A DNA stretch of 64,000 nt from Bryoerythrophyllum caledonicum (GCA_963971425.1 OZ020526.1:6165976-6229975), one strand, 5' to 3'; positions 9,871 through 23,354 are shown, counted from the first letter of the stretch. The notes: a model not told the origin generated them from the sequence alone. Numbers and translations are program-made.

Positions 9871-12300
9871 TTGTCAATTCACATTTTATTTTTTTGTGAA
9901 CTTAGTATGTTGTAGAATGATAATCCAAATGTTCAATAAGAAGGTTTACACCAAAGATTGTTGTAGATTACTAAAAAGTAACAAATATGAAGATCTCTAA
10001 TTTTTATGTCAAAAATAAGATGATTTTTGGTACCTTGCTCAACAATGTGTAAAAATGTTTGACTTGGGTCAATATACTATTATTTTCAAAAGGCAGGATT
10101 TCTTTAATGACAATATGAAAGGAAGTAATATTTTTGCTCGTATTGAAAATTCCACATTTAATAGATTGTCTTGGCAAAATGTTTAGGAGTTGTCCATCAT
10201 GCCTACTCGAGAGAATTTTTTTTTAAGATGGCATAATGGTTTTTCCATATGTTTGATGATAATTGAAATTATTAAATGATTGAAATTGATGATATTCTCA
10301 TGTACCTCTAGTCTTCTTGCATCTTTGTACAAAAATTCAAGAACTGTAAATACATATTGCAATCATAGGAACGTACCCGAGACTTGCAAAGGCACACTTA
10401 GAGAATTCTGTTATATGAGAATTTGATGTTATAAATGAGTGCATTAGATTACCTTCTCTATTCTGCACCTATATATCCAAACCTTAGCTATTTCAATTGG
10501 GTTAGGCTGGTGGATTGGAGAACATTCCAATTGAAGTGACATGTCATTTAGTAGGTTGAAGTTTGATGAGAGTATTGAACCCTATTTGAAGTAGAAAGAG
10601 AAGTTGGAATAGAATTTTGAGGTTGAAAGGGAGATAGAACTTCTATATTTTTGCTTAACTACAACATGCATGCCTTGCATGCATATAACATACCACAATA
10701 GTATGCAAAAAATTAGACATTGATTTTCCAGAATCTAATGCATTGAATAAATAATGTAGTTAATTCCCTCTTCACTTGGAGGAGCACAAACTAAAGAATG
10801 CCCATACAACATCAACCAAACACATAAATAGTGAATAATAGTTATAGAATCAATTTATACTGGAGAAGGTCACAATAAGATTAATACTTTGTGATAGAAC
10901 TAATATGTGTTTTAGTTTGCCTTTTCAAGAAGACAATGAATCAATTTAACCTACCACCAATCTTTTTATAATTTGTAACCTCTCCTTGCATCACAGTCTA
11001 AGTTTCTTTTGGAATAATATGATGTAAATCATGTATAAAGTTAAGGCCAACTTCACTATATTTAAATCATTATGCATATTTCTTTTTCATTTCCTTTGGC
11101 AATAATATTGAATAAAATCTGTGCACTGCTTGTTTTTGTTAAGAAATAAGTAAATGTTCATTGTTCCAAAACAAAAAGTAAAAGTAAAAGAAACAAAGAA
11201 AGAAATGTATACAACTTACCTATGTCCATTGACAGCAAGAGGCTTGTATAACAAACGTGTTACATGTCCTAACCTGGAAAGGACCATGACTAACATGCAA
11301 TTAAGCAATTATGCACTTAGCCAAGTGCATTAATTGCCAATTCAAAAGGACAAATTTTTACCCAAAACTTCTTCTTAAAAAAATTGCCAGATTTTAGCAT
11401 AATTTTTGGAATGAATTTAACAGTCTTTCTTCGTTAAACTTTGGCTTCTTCATGTTTACATAAGTGATACACCTTCTCTTTTTTGTAGGACATTTTCAAG
11501 AATACATGTTAACAAATTTAATTTGCAATTCCATTTACAAAACTACAATCATGTACCTAAAGTGATTATATATGTGTTTTTAATTATCGTAGGATTTTAA
11601 AGGCTCTTACTATAGTCATACTACTAAAATCATAATCTACGTAGTTCTTGTGCGGTTGACTGCATGGTTGACTGCGTTGTTGGTTGTTGTGAGGTTTACT
11701 GCACGGTTTTGAAATTTAGGGTCTTGAGTTTTTGGGTGTGTCAAATTTGCAATTGTGTATTGCAATTTGTGCTCTTGATTACAAGTATGACGTTCAAAAT
11801 ATTTTTTGAGTTATCACTTAAAGATTGAATTGTAAATTATGAGTTGTAAACTTGGAGTGCAAAAGTTGTGAAGTTGGAGTTGTGATCTTGGAGGTTGGCA
11901 TACAAAGTTGGAGTTGCAAAATTGCATATTCGAGTTGTGGAGATTGAAATTACAAGTTTTGAGGTGAGATTGCAAGTTTTGAGATTGTAATTGCAAATTG
12001 AGTTGTGGGTGTGTGAAATTGAGATTGTAATTGCAAGTTGAGTTTGTAACTGTGTGAAATTTGCATTTGTGTGTTGCAATTTGTGCTTATCCGAAACAAA
12101 TTTGAACTCTTGATTACAAATTTGATGTTCAAAACATTTTTGAAATTCCATGTTAAAATGCAAAAAATCTAAAACCTATTGTTTTTTTCTATTCTATTCT
12201 ATTACATTATTAAAATTCATGCATAGGTTTCAAAGACATATTTATATTTTATGTAGATTGTAGTTATTTTAAAAAAAAAATATTTTGTGATATAAAAACT
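9871..12300. other. AT-rich, no gene recognised
   Basis: Both strands lack convincing coding frames. From 11740 to 12130 the sequence is a degenerate series of GAG/TTGCAA/AGTTG-rich short repeats (for example TTGCAAGTTTTGAGATTGTAA variants) that create spurious minus-strand frames. Confidence 0.6.
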
Positions 12301-12317
12301 ACATTAAAATGGTTGAA

Positions 12318-12350
12318 CTAATGCGTTGCAAAGCAAGCGCCAAATACTAG
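12318..12350 (+). mobile_element. possible Helitron 3' terminus
   Basis: GCGTTGC and GCAAGCGC form a short hairpin with one bulged base, six bases before CTAG, followed by T. Plant Helitrons end with a hairpin shortly before CTRR and insert before T. A related arrangement occurs at 18161-18247. The 5' end was not located, so size and content are unknown. Confidence 0.45.
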
Positions 12351-13679
12351 TGTTAATAATAAAATCATACATATCGTATAGACCACCCACTATGCATCAC
12401 TCGCTGAAGCTCTATAAGCATTTTAAATTGCATTAAGATAGAGGCGCCCAATTTCGATTGGCCACCAAATTCCGATCTATAGAGTATGCATGGAATGGTG
12501 CATGAAAATGGTAAATGCTTGACATGGTGCATGAAGTGACCCAAAATCGATAATTCAAAATCTGAAAACCCCAGTCATTGTCGGCATTGGGTCATGAAGT
12601 GTGCAATTTTTGGTTGCTCCACTCCAATTGAGCTCTCATTGGCGCCTTGCCTCGACAATCGAACAAGGCGGATTGGCATCGGGTACCCTCCATGAGTTGA
12701 TTATCCATGGCATGTCTTCTCTCTTTTACTCACTCTCACTTGTTGGCATTCGGCAAAGGAGGGGACTCTATAGATTATGGGCTCCGGTGGTTTTTGGGCT
12801 TCTAAATTCTATATCAATTGCAAATCTTTGTAAATAAATTTGAAAAAATATTTGTTGAGTTTCATTCCTGATTCCGCATCTTTCTACATAAATGTTTTTG
12901 ACATACAATGTCATTTGAGTCCCCAACTAGCTTAAGTGATAGAAATTGGGTGCCTCCACGTTATACTGACATATCTGCCATCTAAACAACATGCCTGCTC
13001 GTCCTCTAGCAAAGTGACTTCCTATATGTCTTCTGTGACTCTGCCTACCATAGCGGACAATTCATGATCCTACTTCGGACAATCTTCCGTATCTCCAAGA
13101 ATAATGGATGCACACTCAACATATATGTAATTGTCATACACCCTGCCAAGTACGCCTTATGCTATCATCATTGTAGTAGAAGCCATTATACGTAGTGAAC
13201 ATCATCTCTCGCTCTAAGAAGAAGGCTCCCGAAAAGCAATGACGTCGTCCGATACGCTAGATCTTGGAACGGAAGGCGCAATCGGTCTGGTATCACTTTA
13301 AGTACTTCCGGTCCTCCCATGTGTCCATGATTCTCGCTCTGATTGGAAAAGCACCAAAGGTTGTGGAAACCTCCTCTGCATTGAGTCGAATTCTTCTTCC
13401 TCCATCTCAAGGTCTAAAGAGGCAAGTTTACCCACCTTCCTGTCACTACTACTAAATTAACATCCACTACATACCAATATCTTCCAACCTCTCAATAGGT
13501 GTCGCAGACGTCTCCTCCAAAGTATCGCCTACCAACAATTGCATTGATAGAGTCCTCTCTCTTGAAGGAGACTGGTCTACTTCATCTTCATTGGTGTTTG
13601 AGTTCTTGAAGTTGGAGCTATTGCGAGATGCAAAATCTTTTGTCGTACCTAGACATGGCAATCTCTCTTGTAAACCTCC

Positions 13680-13930
13680 TTCTTCCGATCGGACGGCCGA
13701 GACAGATCCGACGGCCGTGGCTGCGGACGGCCGCGACCCATCGGACGGTCGCGACCGATCAGACGGCCGCGACCGTCCGTGGCGGCATCGTGGCCGTCCG
13801 ATCGAGCGATACGCCCGAGGCCGTCCGCCATCGGACGGCTCGGACGATTCGCCGACCGTCCGCCGAGGCCGTCCGCCACTCGCGGACGGCATAAAAGGCG
13901 GACGGCCGACCTTTCTCCCACACTCTAGTG
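13680..13930 (+). promoter_or_regulatory. CGGACGGCC-repeat block with TATA box
   Basis: About 250 bp of densely repeated CGGACGGCCG/CGATCGGACGG words (GC far above the flanks) ending in GGCATAAAAGGC, a TATA-like box near 13890. The decayed ORF at 14263 lies downstream. The same architecture, in the other orientation, lies in front of the kinase-like gene at 26035-27519. I read both as transposon or gene-family promoters, by inference. Confidence 0.5.
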
Positions 13931-14012
13931 GGCGAGCTGGTCGCTTTGGCATATTCTGCCGAATCGCTTGCGCCCCCTCGAGTGGTGGGATATTTAATAT
14001 TTTTTAATTCGT

Positions 14013-14221
14013 TTAACCCCTTAACGACCAGGATCTCCTTCGGGTGGATTCTTTGATTTTGGGGTAGGTTCCTAAAATTCGATAACCACTCAATTTTCTC
14101 TGAAATTTTTATTCTACATTGCCTTTGATAAGAGCTTCGTGGACATATTTGGATTTCTGGTTTGAAAGTTAGTATCACTTATAGTTTTTGAGGGAAATTG
14201 TCAAGGAACTTTAGGGGTTGA
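14013..14221. mobile_element. TTAA-flanked MITE (piggyBac-like), ~209 bp
   Basis: The left end reads TTAACCCCTTAACGACC; the right end is CTTTAGGGGTTGA, its approximate inverted repeat. Just inside the left end is TTTTGGGGTAGGTTCCTAAAA, matched in the copies at 32041 and 38404. piggyBac transposons insert at TTAA and start CCC. No coding capacity. Confidence 0.5.
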
Positions 14222-14262
14222 TTCCCATTCATTCATTTAATTGTTTGTTCTAGTTAGGGAAG

Positions 14263-15312
14263 ATGCCAAGGTCCAACCGGCCCGTTGCTCCAAAGGGCAA
14301 AGCGCTTGAGATGGATTGGGACGCAACGGACGATCCAGATGTTGTTGCGGAGTTCGGATGGCAGGACGAGGAAGAGAGGTTGTAGACTTGCACCATGTGC
14401 AAGAGGTACGTGAAGATGAAGCACCTCATGAAGTTGTGGCCGAGGGCACAAGCGAGGATATCAGGGCCGCGGCGCGAAGGTCTAGCGAGCAATTGTCTGA
14501 GCGACCATTTCCGCCATCGATATCATGAGGTCACTGCTGCGGTGGGTGTGCATAACTCGAGGCCGGAGATCATGTTGTATTCGAACATGGCGATGGTTTG
14601 GGCGGAAATTGTCCTACACAAGGATGTGGACTGGCGCACCGTGGCGGGCCGCAATGTCAGCCTGATGGATCGAACTCCCCATTTTATACCAACCACCTGG
14701 AATCAACCGAGTGATTGTTGGCCACGTTGGTCAAACCGAAGATCCGGGGACGATCCCGATGCCCACCAACAATAGCAGACACCTCCAGAAGAGTACGGGG
14801 GACATAACTACAACGACTACAACCGTGGCAATGATATGGGTTCCACGCCTGTAACATTTGGTGGGGGGAGTGGCAGCCATTACTACGAAGGCGGCCAATG
14901 TGGTACAGGGACCAACACCCCTCAGAGCTATACGCCAACGCATCCAAGGGATACGTACGAGTCTCGTCGTAATTCCCCCAGAAAAGAGGAAGAACACGAC
15001 ACTCCAAACCCTGGACACGTCTATTACGACGTATATGGCCATCCTTACGATGGATATGGCCGGAGATTAGATGGAAGAGACAACACACCTCCATCAACGT
15101 TTCCACCTCGTCAGAACGAAGATGCCGAGTTTGAAAGACAAATGCATGAAGCCACAATACAAAGCCAGAACGAGTACATCCGCAGGCTCGAAGATGAATC
15201 TCGCTACATGAACAGGCAATACAATAACTTGTATGATGTTTATTCAAGCGGGCCGTACTCAAGTGGCGCTGGGCCAAGTCAAAGACGTGATACTGACTCT
15301 GATTCCGATTAA
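14263..15312 (+). pseudogene. decayed transposon-type protein with zinc-finger-like motif
   Basis: One frame runs 350 codons from ATG 14263 to TAA 15312, broken only by TAG at 14383-14385 and 14773-14775. The N-terminus is basic then acidic. After the first TAG comes CTMC followed by a basic helix with several His, which resembles a BED-type finger but lacks a clean final pair. The middle (14830-15080) is Gly/Tyr/Pro-rich, and the C-terminus has a charged helix ending in SDSD. Both stops could derive from CAG (the second lies in a Gln run, HQQ-stop-Q). It sits behind the CGGACGGCC/TATA block and a TTAA MITE. I do not recognise the family; the N-terminal part of a hAT-like transposase is one possibility. 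Confidence 0.4.
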
Positions 15313-15654
15313 TCATACATGGTCTTTGTGTAATGTAATCCATGTGGATAATGTCTTCATGTGAGAACAATGTTGACTATTTTGTACATTTAGAAGGTCA
15401 TTTTTTAAGATCTTCTAATCGATGTTTATTAAATATTTCTACGTTGCGGCCATGTCAATGTGGATGATGAATGTACAATGCATGCTACATGTTTCCAAAT
15501 GAATTTTATTGATAATTTTTTAGTATAAGTGGATGTGTGGAATGAGAAATTTTTATACATTCCAACTTTTCATTCACCTCATAAAAGTTAAAGAGTATTT
15601 CATATCATTACATGTTAAATAAAAAAAAAATTCAACCTGTACCTCTAAAGTTCC

Positions 15655-17125
15655 TTGACTATTTCTGACCTAGAAGTTAAAGCAAGAAGAGAAACGCCGC
15701 TCCGCAAAGGGGCTGGCGTGAATAAAGAATCTGTTCGTTCCATCAGTAAGACCATGCCCACCAGACACCCTGTCAAGGAGGGCTTGGTTTCTTTTCCATT
15801 TTCCGTTGGTGTAGTAGAATGGACATGGCATGTTGAATGGCAACAGTGTTAATAATATTGAAAGTGTGTGAAATTGTTTCGATGGAGATTTTAAAGGTAT
15901 CTCTAAAACATATTTATAGATGGGATAAAGGTGGTGGCACGAGCATCGGCAGTGATTACAATAAGCGGGTCCATTTTCCATCCGAGGGCAATGATGTCAT
16001 TAATAAGGGGTTGCTGGGTTGGTATTCATTTATTTTGTTTTCAATTGTTTCCGGGGAGAATCTATCATTACAATATGTGAATTCGATAAATTGAATGGTA
16101 TACTCTTGGTTAATGAGGTCGATGGTGGGTCATTGTATGGTAGGCCCCGAATGCAAAGTATGTCGGCTTTGAGTCTAGCGTTACAAAGACAACGCTATGT
16201 TGCGCATGTACATGAAACTCGGGAGTAGCCAATGGGGGGACCGTATTTCCTTGTGGGTTGTAACTTGTTATTAAAGGTGCCGGCATTCATGAGGATAAAT
16301 CATCGTGATTTGTTATGGGAGGTAAATAGTTTTCGAATTTCTCGTACTGCTTTGTTATGTCTTGTGACAATTAAGGAGTGTATGTGATGGTTTTGGCATT
16401 TTTGGTAGAACATGGAGTGATTTGTCGGCGTCTGAGAAAGTGCATATGGGGCATGTTACATATGGGAATTTTTCTATTCCAAATAAGAGTTGTTTTCGGG
16501 CGTTTCCCAAATATCGACTATTACGGAATTTGATGACGCATGTTATTTGTGAGTTTGGGATGATGGAATTTTTCGAAGAATTCGTAGAGAGTTCATAGTC
16601 TATTTTGTTGTTGCGAACCCATTATTCTATATTAGGGAAGTTTTATTTGATTGTGTCAAGGTTGTTATAGAGGTCTTGTGTCTTGAGATATTTGTTCAAG
16701 AATAAAACCGAAACCTTAATGGGGGTATCCTCTTTAGGAGGCCAATATTCTTTTTGGAAGTGGTATGGGGTAGCATGTGGATGTTCGTACAAGTCTTTGG
16801 CATTTTCATGCGTTTTTTTGAGGACCTCTTTCCCAAGTTTATTTGCTTGTTCGTTTCATCGATATTTGCTTGAGCAGAACTTTGTGAAGGATTGTTATAT
16901 GTGTTCAGTTTTGTAACATGTGGATCAACGACATTAAAATGGTTTGGTCGAGATGGCTATTGTACAGGATAGGGTTTGTTATTTGGATGTTTAGTAGATA
17001 AAGTGCATTGATACAGTCAGTGAATATGGGTGTGGGTTAGTTGTTGTACTCTGTTATGATGATTTGTCATGTTTTGTGTATGGGCATAAGTTATGCTCTA
17101 AGGATATTTTAGTGTGTGGAAATTA
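15655..17125 (-). mobile_element. LINE copy C: 3' end, inverted relative to copy B
   Basis: The reverse complement aligns with copy B from the middle of RNase H (about 8150) to the end of the 3' UTR (about 9725), including the CCHC/RHN/KPD endonuclease region. Shared 3' words include GCCATGTCCATTxTACTAC and GGAACGAACAGA. Frames are broken at several points. It keeps FIEFTYCNDRF where copy B has FIVFTYSNDRF, so the Glu is probably ancestral. Confidence 0.75.
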
Positions 17126-17692
17126 CTCCATAGAGTACACGAAATGGTATACCAAATACATTATACAATATCAATGAATACAACAAAATCTTCTTATAAG
17201 CATTTTTGCTATTCATATTTGAATGCCTCTACAATTTAATGTATGCATGTTTGTATTAATGATTGCATATACTTCATTGCTTTAAATTGTTATGATTCTA
17301 GATGTCCGAGTAAATATGTCGTAGCAATCTACCTACGGAGTTAGGCATTGAACTTCCTTAAAATGCTTTATAAACACACAGAAGAATGTGGTTTTTGGAA
17401 AACCTCCTACACAATTTATTTTTTCTACTAAATATAACCCTACTTAGAGAGCCGATATCCACTATTAATATAATGTGGCCAAATTACAATTTCCGCCACT
17501 GCGGATGAAAATAGTCAGAGGATGGAAAAGCAGTCCTTGGTTGAGAAAACAATCTCTGGACGAAAAACACTCTTCAGAAGCTACATGGGCCAGGCGCACA
17601 GGTATGTGCGCACAGGCGCACTTTAATGAAAATCGTCCGCGAATGACTATGGCAAAGTGTTAAGAATCATCACGAACACTATTAAGAAACAC

Positions 17693-18050
17693 TTAACCCT
17701 TAAACATCAGAGCCAGCCCAAGGGGCTTGGTTTCTACAGAATCTTCTCTGTAGCTCTTCCTGTACTCAACTTTTCACATATTTGATATCATTCTAATCAC
17801 CTTCTTTTGATGCATTCACAAAGTGAAATTTTACAATTCAAATCACAATTTGTATGAGTGATTTGTGCTTTGAAAGGATTGTGGTAGGTAGGTTGATAAC
17901 CTTTAGGAGGGTGCAAGCTCATCATTGATTGGTTTATTCATGATGCCCAAGTTCAAAAAGTGCACTATTCATTGATGTCCAAGTACAGAAGATGCCGTGA
18001 TCCAATTTCGGGCTGCCCGCCCAGGCCATGAAATGTCGTTTAAGGGTTAA
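17693..18050. mobile_element. TTAA-flanked MITE (piggyBac-like), 358 bp
   Basis: The left end is TTAACCCTTAAACATCAGA; the right end is TGTCGTTTAAGGGTTAA. The terminal inverted repeat is about 13 bp and the duplication is TTAA. The inner halves also pair loosely (GCCAGCCC with GGGCGGGC). Non-coding. Confidence 0.65.
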
Positions 18051-18160
18051 CGTTTGTAACCCGCTCCTTCTCTACTCTTCTTGTTTTTAAAAAGTAATTT
18101 TGAAATGAATGTTTTTCTTAATATTAAATAATATAGAGAATTCATTAAAGTGGTTGTTAT

Positions 18161-18247
18161 AATGCGTTGCAAAACAAGCGCGAACCACTACCAAACTTCT
18201 ATAGATGCAAATTAGCGGTTGGCGCTTGCTTCGAAACGCATTAGTCC
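18161..18247. mobile_element. two facing Helitron-type 3' ends
   Basis: AATGCGTTGCAAAACAAGCGC (split here: AATGCGTTGC at 18161, then AAAACAAGCGC) and, inverted at 18225-18247, GCGCTTGC...AACGCATT. On the minus strand the second is followed by AACCGCTAAT, a CTAA/T terminus. The motif matches the end at 12318-12350. Two truncated elements end to end, or a foldback, are both possible. Confidence 0.4.
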
Positions 18248-18299
18248 AAACATTGTAATGTAGTTTAATATTATAATGAGGATTTCAAAATTTCATCTG

Positions 18300-18545
18300 C
18301 AGTCTACTTTTCATCCGCTGTGAATGTTTTCATCCGCTGCAAACATTTAAACCGGACTCTGATTTTCCTCCGCATGGTGATTTTTCATCCGCAGTTTTTT
18401 TTCCATCCGCTGCTTGTTTTTAATTCGTTGCGCTGTTTTTCATCCGCTACGGAAATTTTCATCCGCTGCGGAAATTTCCATCCGCTGCGGGATTTTTCTT
18501 CCGCCGCATAGAATTTCATCCACAGTGGATGAAACTGTTTTTTTG
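18300..18545. repeat. ~20-bp minisatellite of TTCATCCGCTGC words
   Basis: Roughly ten imperfect units of the type TTTCATCCGCTGCGGAAA. The complementary word GGATGAA also clusters in the LTRs at 4855-4995 and 31255-31445, so this may be part of a related, degraded LTR. At 17505-17560 similar words appear on the other strand. Confidence 0.6.
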
Positions 18546-19312
18546 GCAGAATTATCATAATAGCGACTTAATAACTTCCAAATTTTTTATTTATTTTTTC
18601 AATTCCGACTTCGGATTTGGGCTTTTTAGGTGCGTTTTCATCTGGTATGTAAGCAAAAAAATTGTTACAAAAGTTTTGAAAATTTGACATTTTGGAGTGT
18701 ACTTAAAAATAACATTTTAGGGACTAAACCAGTGTTTTTTTTTTGGTGCGCATAGAGGTGTTGGTTGAATGAATAGGCAGTGTCGAATGGTGCGCCGCAG
18801 GCGAAAAAAATTTGAGCCACTTTTTCCAAACATTCGTAGCCTCAAAAATTGCAGCTAAAACTGCAGTTTTGTATTAAAAAAAATTTACTCAATGGGGAAT
18901 TTCTAGGTAGCTACAGCACGCTACTTTGCATAATTTTCCCATTGTATGAGGCTATTAAACGACTAATTCTTGTATTGAATTTTGCTAACTACTTTACTTG
19001 TGGATCGAAGACTTTGCTTATTCTTCAGCTCACACTCCAGTCTGGAGTCTCCAGACACCTCAATTACCTGCACACGACAAACACACTCCGACGCCCTAGT
19101 CAATACGTGATCAAAACATACATAAACAAGAGTCTACAAAACAAACAATTTAGATTCAAGTACTCCAATATAACATACTGGTGGCTGTTATCCATGTCAA
19201 GAGACAAGAAATTAGCTGCCAGTATGGAAACAAGGGCGAGTTCAGAATCAGCCACAGTGAACTTCACTGATGTCACCAAAACACCTCGCCTGAGTCGAAA
19301 CTAGGCTCAAAC

Positions 19313-22300
19313 TTACTGCCCATCTACAGCATATCTTGGCTTCATAGCCATCCACTCCGCTATGGCCTCATTGAAGGGGAAACTTTCCAAGCTCCAAAAC
19401 TTCTGCGTGTACATTTGTACACACAAAGCCATGTGATCCGTTAGTTTATTTCGAACTTTACTTTTCACAAAGCCAAACGTAGAAAACGTTCGCTCATCTT
19501 CCACGCTGCCAAGAACAAGCACAGTGGCAATCTCAGCAAGTTTGAAGTACTCGGGAAAGCCTGCTAGCAAGATGCTATTTGCCCCAAGCTGCTGCCATGC
19601 CCTCGTCAAAGGATTGATGGTGATGGGCCGAGCCATGGCAGTGGACCAATTTGCCTTCATCGCCAAGCGAAACATGGCGCTTTGAGCATCAAGGGCGTGG
19701 GCAGATAGGAGCCCTGCGGTACTAACATCACTTCGGCCAGGCCATCCCGTAATGCTCTTCGCCTGGCAGAAATGTTGCTTCAGCACCGCAAGGTGCTTGA
19801 AAAAGGACTCGTCAGCATGCTCATCCCTCCAGAACTGCGGGAACACAACTCCAAGGGCATCCATGATCGGCTGCGAAGGGAATCGAAAATGCAGCTCCGC
19901 AGCAATGGAGCGGGCAGCCCCTGCACAATGAACACATCGAATGAGGTCAGGCGGTTTAGGGTCAATGCAACCATCGACACAGAGTACACTTCACTGTAAC
20001 GTAGCCAGGCTGTGACAACGATGTGATCAATGGCATGCAGTGAACATAAATTAACAACACAAGTTACACAAAGACTATGGTGAACAGGAAGACTTCATGA
20101 ACAACACTATTTGCATTGTGAACAGGAACGACGTGAACACACAACGAACTACAGACCGACCATGGTGAACACCTTCGCAGATTGAACACTATGACCTCAA
20201 CTGAACAGGACCGAGACCTTGTACATTTCCTTCTCTTTTGTAGGTCACAGAAAGGTAAGAAAAGATTGGTTTTAGTCGGTGAATTCAAAGAGCTCTCAGT
20301 TCGATCTTATCTCAATAGAAAACTTCCTGTGAGCAGAGATGACCTCAACTGGGTCGTCCGTTCTCTGTCCGTCATTCTGGCTTCAATGAAAGTAAATTCA
20401 ATTCTTACAGTACTATTAGGACACTTCTGTCTGCAGAAACCGTGATCAACAAGTGGAATATTCATCAGATCAGTTTTGGAAACCATGCACCAACTGCAAG
20501 TGGCTTCACTCTTTGAGGCTTCACTGCACGGCATCTTGGCAAGAATCTTGCCCCCAAAATCCAAACATTTACTACAGTGGTGTCATGGATTCACTGCAGT
20601 GAATGTCAACACCAATGAAATAGACGTAATGAATTCACGACGTGAACACAAAGACGTTCATGGGAAACGAAACCAAGTCAAGACACCATGCAGACAACAC
20701 ACCGACCATGCAGTGAACAGGAATGAGACCTACATAAATGAAATGGTCACGTCAGCATGAACAGGAAATAGACGTGAACATGACGACTTCGGTGAGAATT
20801 CGCACGTGAACACAAAGACGTCCATGAGAAACGAAACCAAGTCAGGACATGATGCAGACAACACACCGAGTCACCGACTATGCAGTGAACTGGAACGAGA
20901 CCAGAAAACAAATGAAATTGTAAGTTGTAACGTGAGCATGAACAAGAATGCGACGTGAACATGACGACTTCGGTGAGAATTCACGACGAGAACACAAAGA
21001 CGCACCTGAACGACGAAACACAACAGGACGTAGACGTGAACGGCACACCGACCATGCAGTGAACAGGAACGAGACCAAAATTCAAATACGCATCACAAAA
21101 GCAGCGGTGAACAGGAACGTGTTGACACGGCACAAATGAACAACAGGATACGTGGTGAAGAGGAAAACGACGTGATCAACACAACGAGCAGAGAGCAAGT
21201 CAGAAACGTGAACGACGCAATGAAACGAGCAGTACAGGAACTGAGAAGAAGGCCTGACTCGGCCCAGAGTCTAGAACATATGGAAGAAGGACACAGCGAA
21301 AGAGAGCGAGTTCAGTTTCAGCCCGAGCAACAATCACATTGGATAGCAATTTGTAAGAGGGGCGGGATCTTACCTGTGACTGCATCCTTCGTCCTCGCAA
21401 TGGCAGCGGCCCAAACCTGTCGAGTAACCATTGTTTTCGCACGAGTCACAAAGTTAGTCTCATAAAGCCAGACATTGTTTGAGACCTCTGAGCCTGCGAA
21501 GGCAAGGTGCTCTACATCGTTCTGGTTGAGGTCACTGACCCACTTCAAACGAATGGCTGGAGAGCATGTCTCCTCCAGCCCATGCAACAAGTCAAAATTA
21601 TCTGACTTGAAGGCCGATTCAGGATCCAAGAACATTGTGCCAATTTGCAATTGGCACTCTCTAAGGGCGGCTACGAAATCACACACGTACACATCCCTCG
21701 CTTGCACGAACTGCATCATGCAGTCAATGACTTCCATGAGCGGAATCAGGCATGCAAGCCCGAGCAGGGTCTCAATGTCCGTGAGAGAAGCCAACAGATT
21801 CTTAGAGTTAGTATCCTTCGAATCATCTAACTCCATCTTCATCACCAGGGTGCGGTACTCACTGAGTACACGCTGAGAGGGTAGAAGCAAGCTCAACCAG
21901 CGGGTTTTGACATGCTTCAAGATCTTCCTCCCCTTTGTTTCCATAATGTCAGCTAGTTTCGTGAACTCTAAATGCCTCTTAGAACTCTTCGAGAAATACT
22001 CGTAGACTTTCTGTATGAGGACTTCGGTACGGGCTACAAGGTAAGTACCGGACATGGCTTGGACAGCCAAGTTCGTCCGATGAGCTATGCAATGAACACC
22101 TATCAGGTGCGGGGCATATTTGTCTCTAATCTGAACTGTAACGCCGTTTCTACAGCCTTGGAACACACTGTGTCCGTCAGCACCGAACGAGACCAACCTC
22201 TCCATGACTTGCTCGTGCGTAAGACCACCAGGCCCCAAGAGGGCTGCCATGACGACCTTGGTAATGTGGTCGCTTCCAGCCTTGCCAACGGCAACAACTC

Positions 22301-23354
22301 TCTCCAATGCCAGCTATAAGGGCACTCTCACATTATCCACAACTACATACGCATGAATAGAGATCCAGGAAGCATTATCAATTGAAGTAACCTCATCGGC
22401 TGACATTGCAATGAAACGAGCAGAAAGTAAGAGAGACTTCACTTTCATGCGGAAGACATGATGCAGCGCCTCTGCCATGCCCCACGCTGATGACAAGCAC
22501 CAGTGTTTCTTGGAACATGAAACATTGAGGAAATTGAAGAGCTCCAGTGCAACAGGGTAGTCCCTCAAAGGTCGGCCATTACTCAAGAGCCAAAAAATCA
22601 GCGCGAATTGCTCAATTTTCTTGTGCCCGGCTGCTGGATTGTCCTTCTGGAGGATGTCTAGAACAGTGTCACGCCCCAGGGCCGCAAACAACCTCTCGTT
22701 TTTGAAGTGCTTGTTCTGGCGGTCACGGTACCACTCTCCTTTTAAGACTCCCTCCTTCGGCATACTTCGGGTTGCACACTTCCAGCCAGCATGTTTGTTG
22801 AGATTGTCCTTCTTCATGCAGATTGTGGTAACGCGCTTCTCAATCCTTGTACAAATTGTACACTTCACCATGTGCGCAACTCCGGCATCGTCGTAGACAG
22901 GCTCGGCCCAAGGAAAGGAGGCTGCCCAAGAGGGTTGGAACTTTCGCACATAGCCTCTAGAGCCCCCTTGGGAGGAGCTCTCACCCTTAACCTCCGAGTC
23001 AGAAGACAACAAAACCAAGTCAGAAAACAGGGGACGACAAATGACCTTCCCAACATTGGACCTCATCGGCATTGGCTCTGAGTCTGAGAGCAGAACCACC
23101 TCTTCAGGCTTGAAAGCAGTGCTTCCGTCACTCCCTTCCTGTCTATAATCTCCAGAAACACCCACCGACTAGACAATCTCGGCAAGACGCATCAGGTTCA
23201 GGCTATCAGACTCAAGAGACAAACCAGGCAAAGATTGACACGGCTTCGATGAAGCAAGCACCCCCCTCCCAGATTCAAAAACCTTTGCATGGTACGACAT
23301 GGGGAGCGTGCCCTGCACGTGTTTCTTTCCTCGAAACTTGACTTGAGAAGCCAT
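19313..23354 (-). pseudogene. hAT-family transposase gene, decayed
   Basis: Exon 1 (23354-21374) starts MASQVKFRGKK. It holds a BED-type finger (CTIC, then HAGWKC, near 22850-22770), the DUF659-like stretch (RFIAMSADEVTSID), then FGADGHSVFQGC and HLIGVHCIAHRTNLA, typical of zinc-finger-862-like hAT proteins. It ends at a good donor (CACAG/GTAAGA). The last exon (about 19870-19313) contains the hAT dimerisation block, GFPEYFKLAEIATVLVLG..EDERTFSTFGFVKSK..NKL. hAT transposases cut and paste DNA using an RNase H-fold core assembled by that C-terminal domain. In-frame TAG codons at 23169 and 22314 interrupt exon 1, so it is inactive. The roughly 1.5-kb intervening sequence carries tandem repeats. 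I could not define the terminal inverted repeats. Confidence 0.8.
20090..21130. repeat. diverged tandem repeat inside hAT gene
   Basis: Repeated words CATGCAGTGAACAGGAACGA, GACCATGCAGTGAAC and CGTGAACATGACGACTTCGG recur near 20150, 20650, 20770, 20880, 20960 and 21050. The unit is roughly 150-180 bp and poorly conserved. It lies between the two recognisable transposase exons, probably in an intron. Confidence 0.6.

Noticed and set aside
13467-13952. Arg/Asp/Gly-rich frames on both strands in the CGGACGGCC block
   Set aside because: The stop-free GC-rich repeat gives open frames in every phase; better read as a promoter-like repeat.
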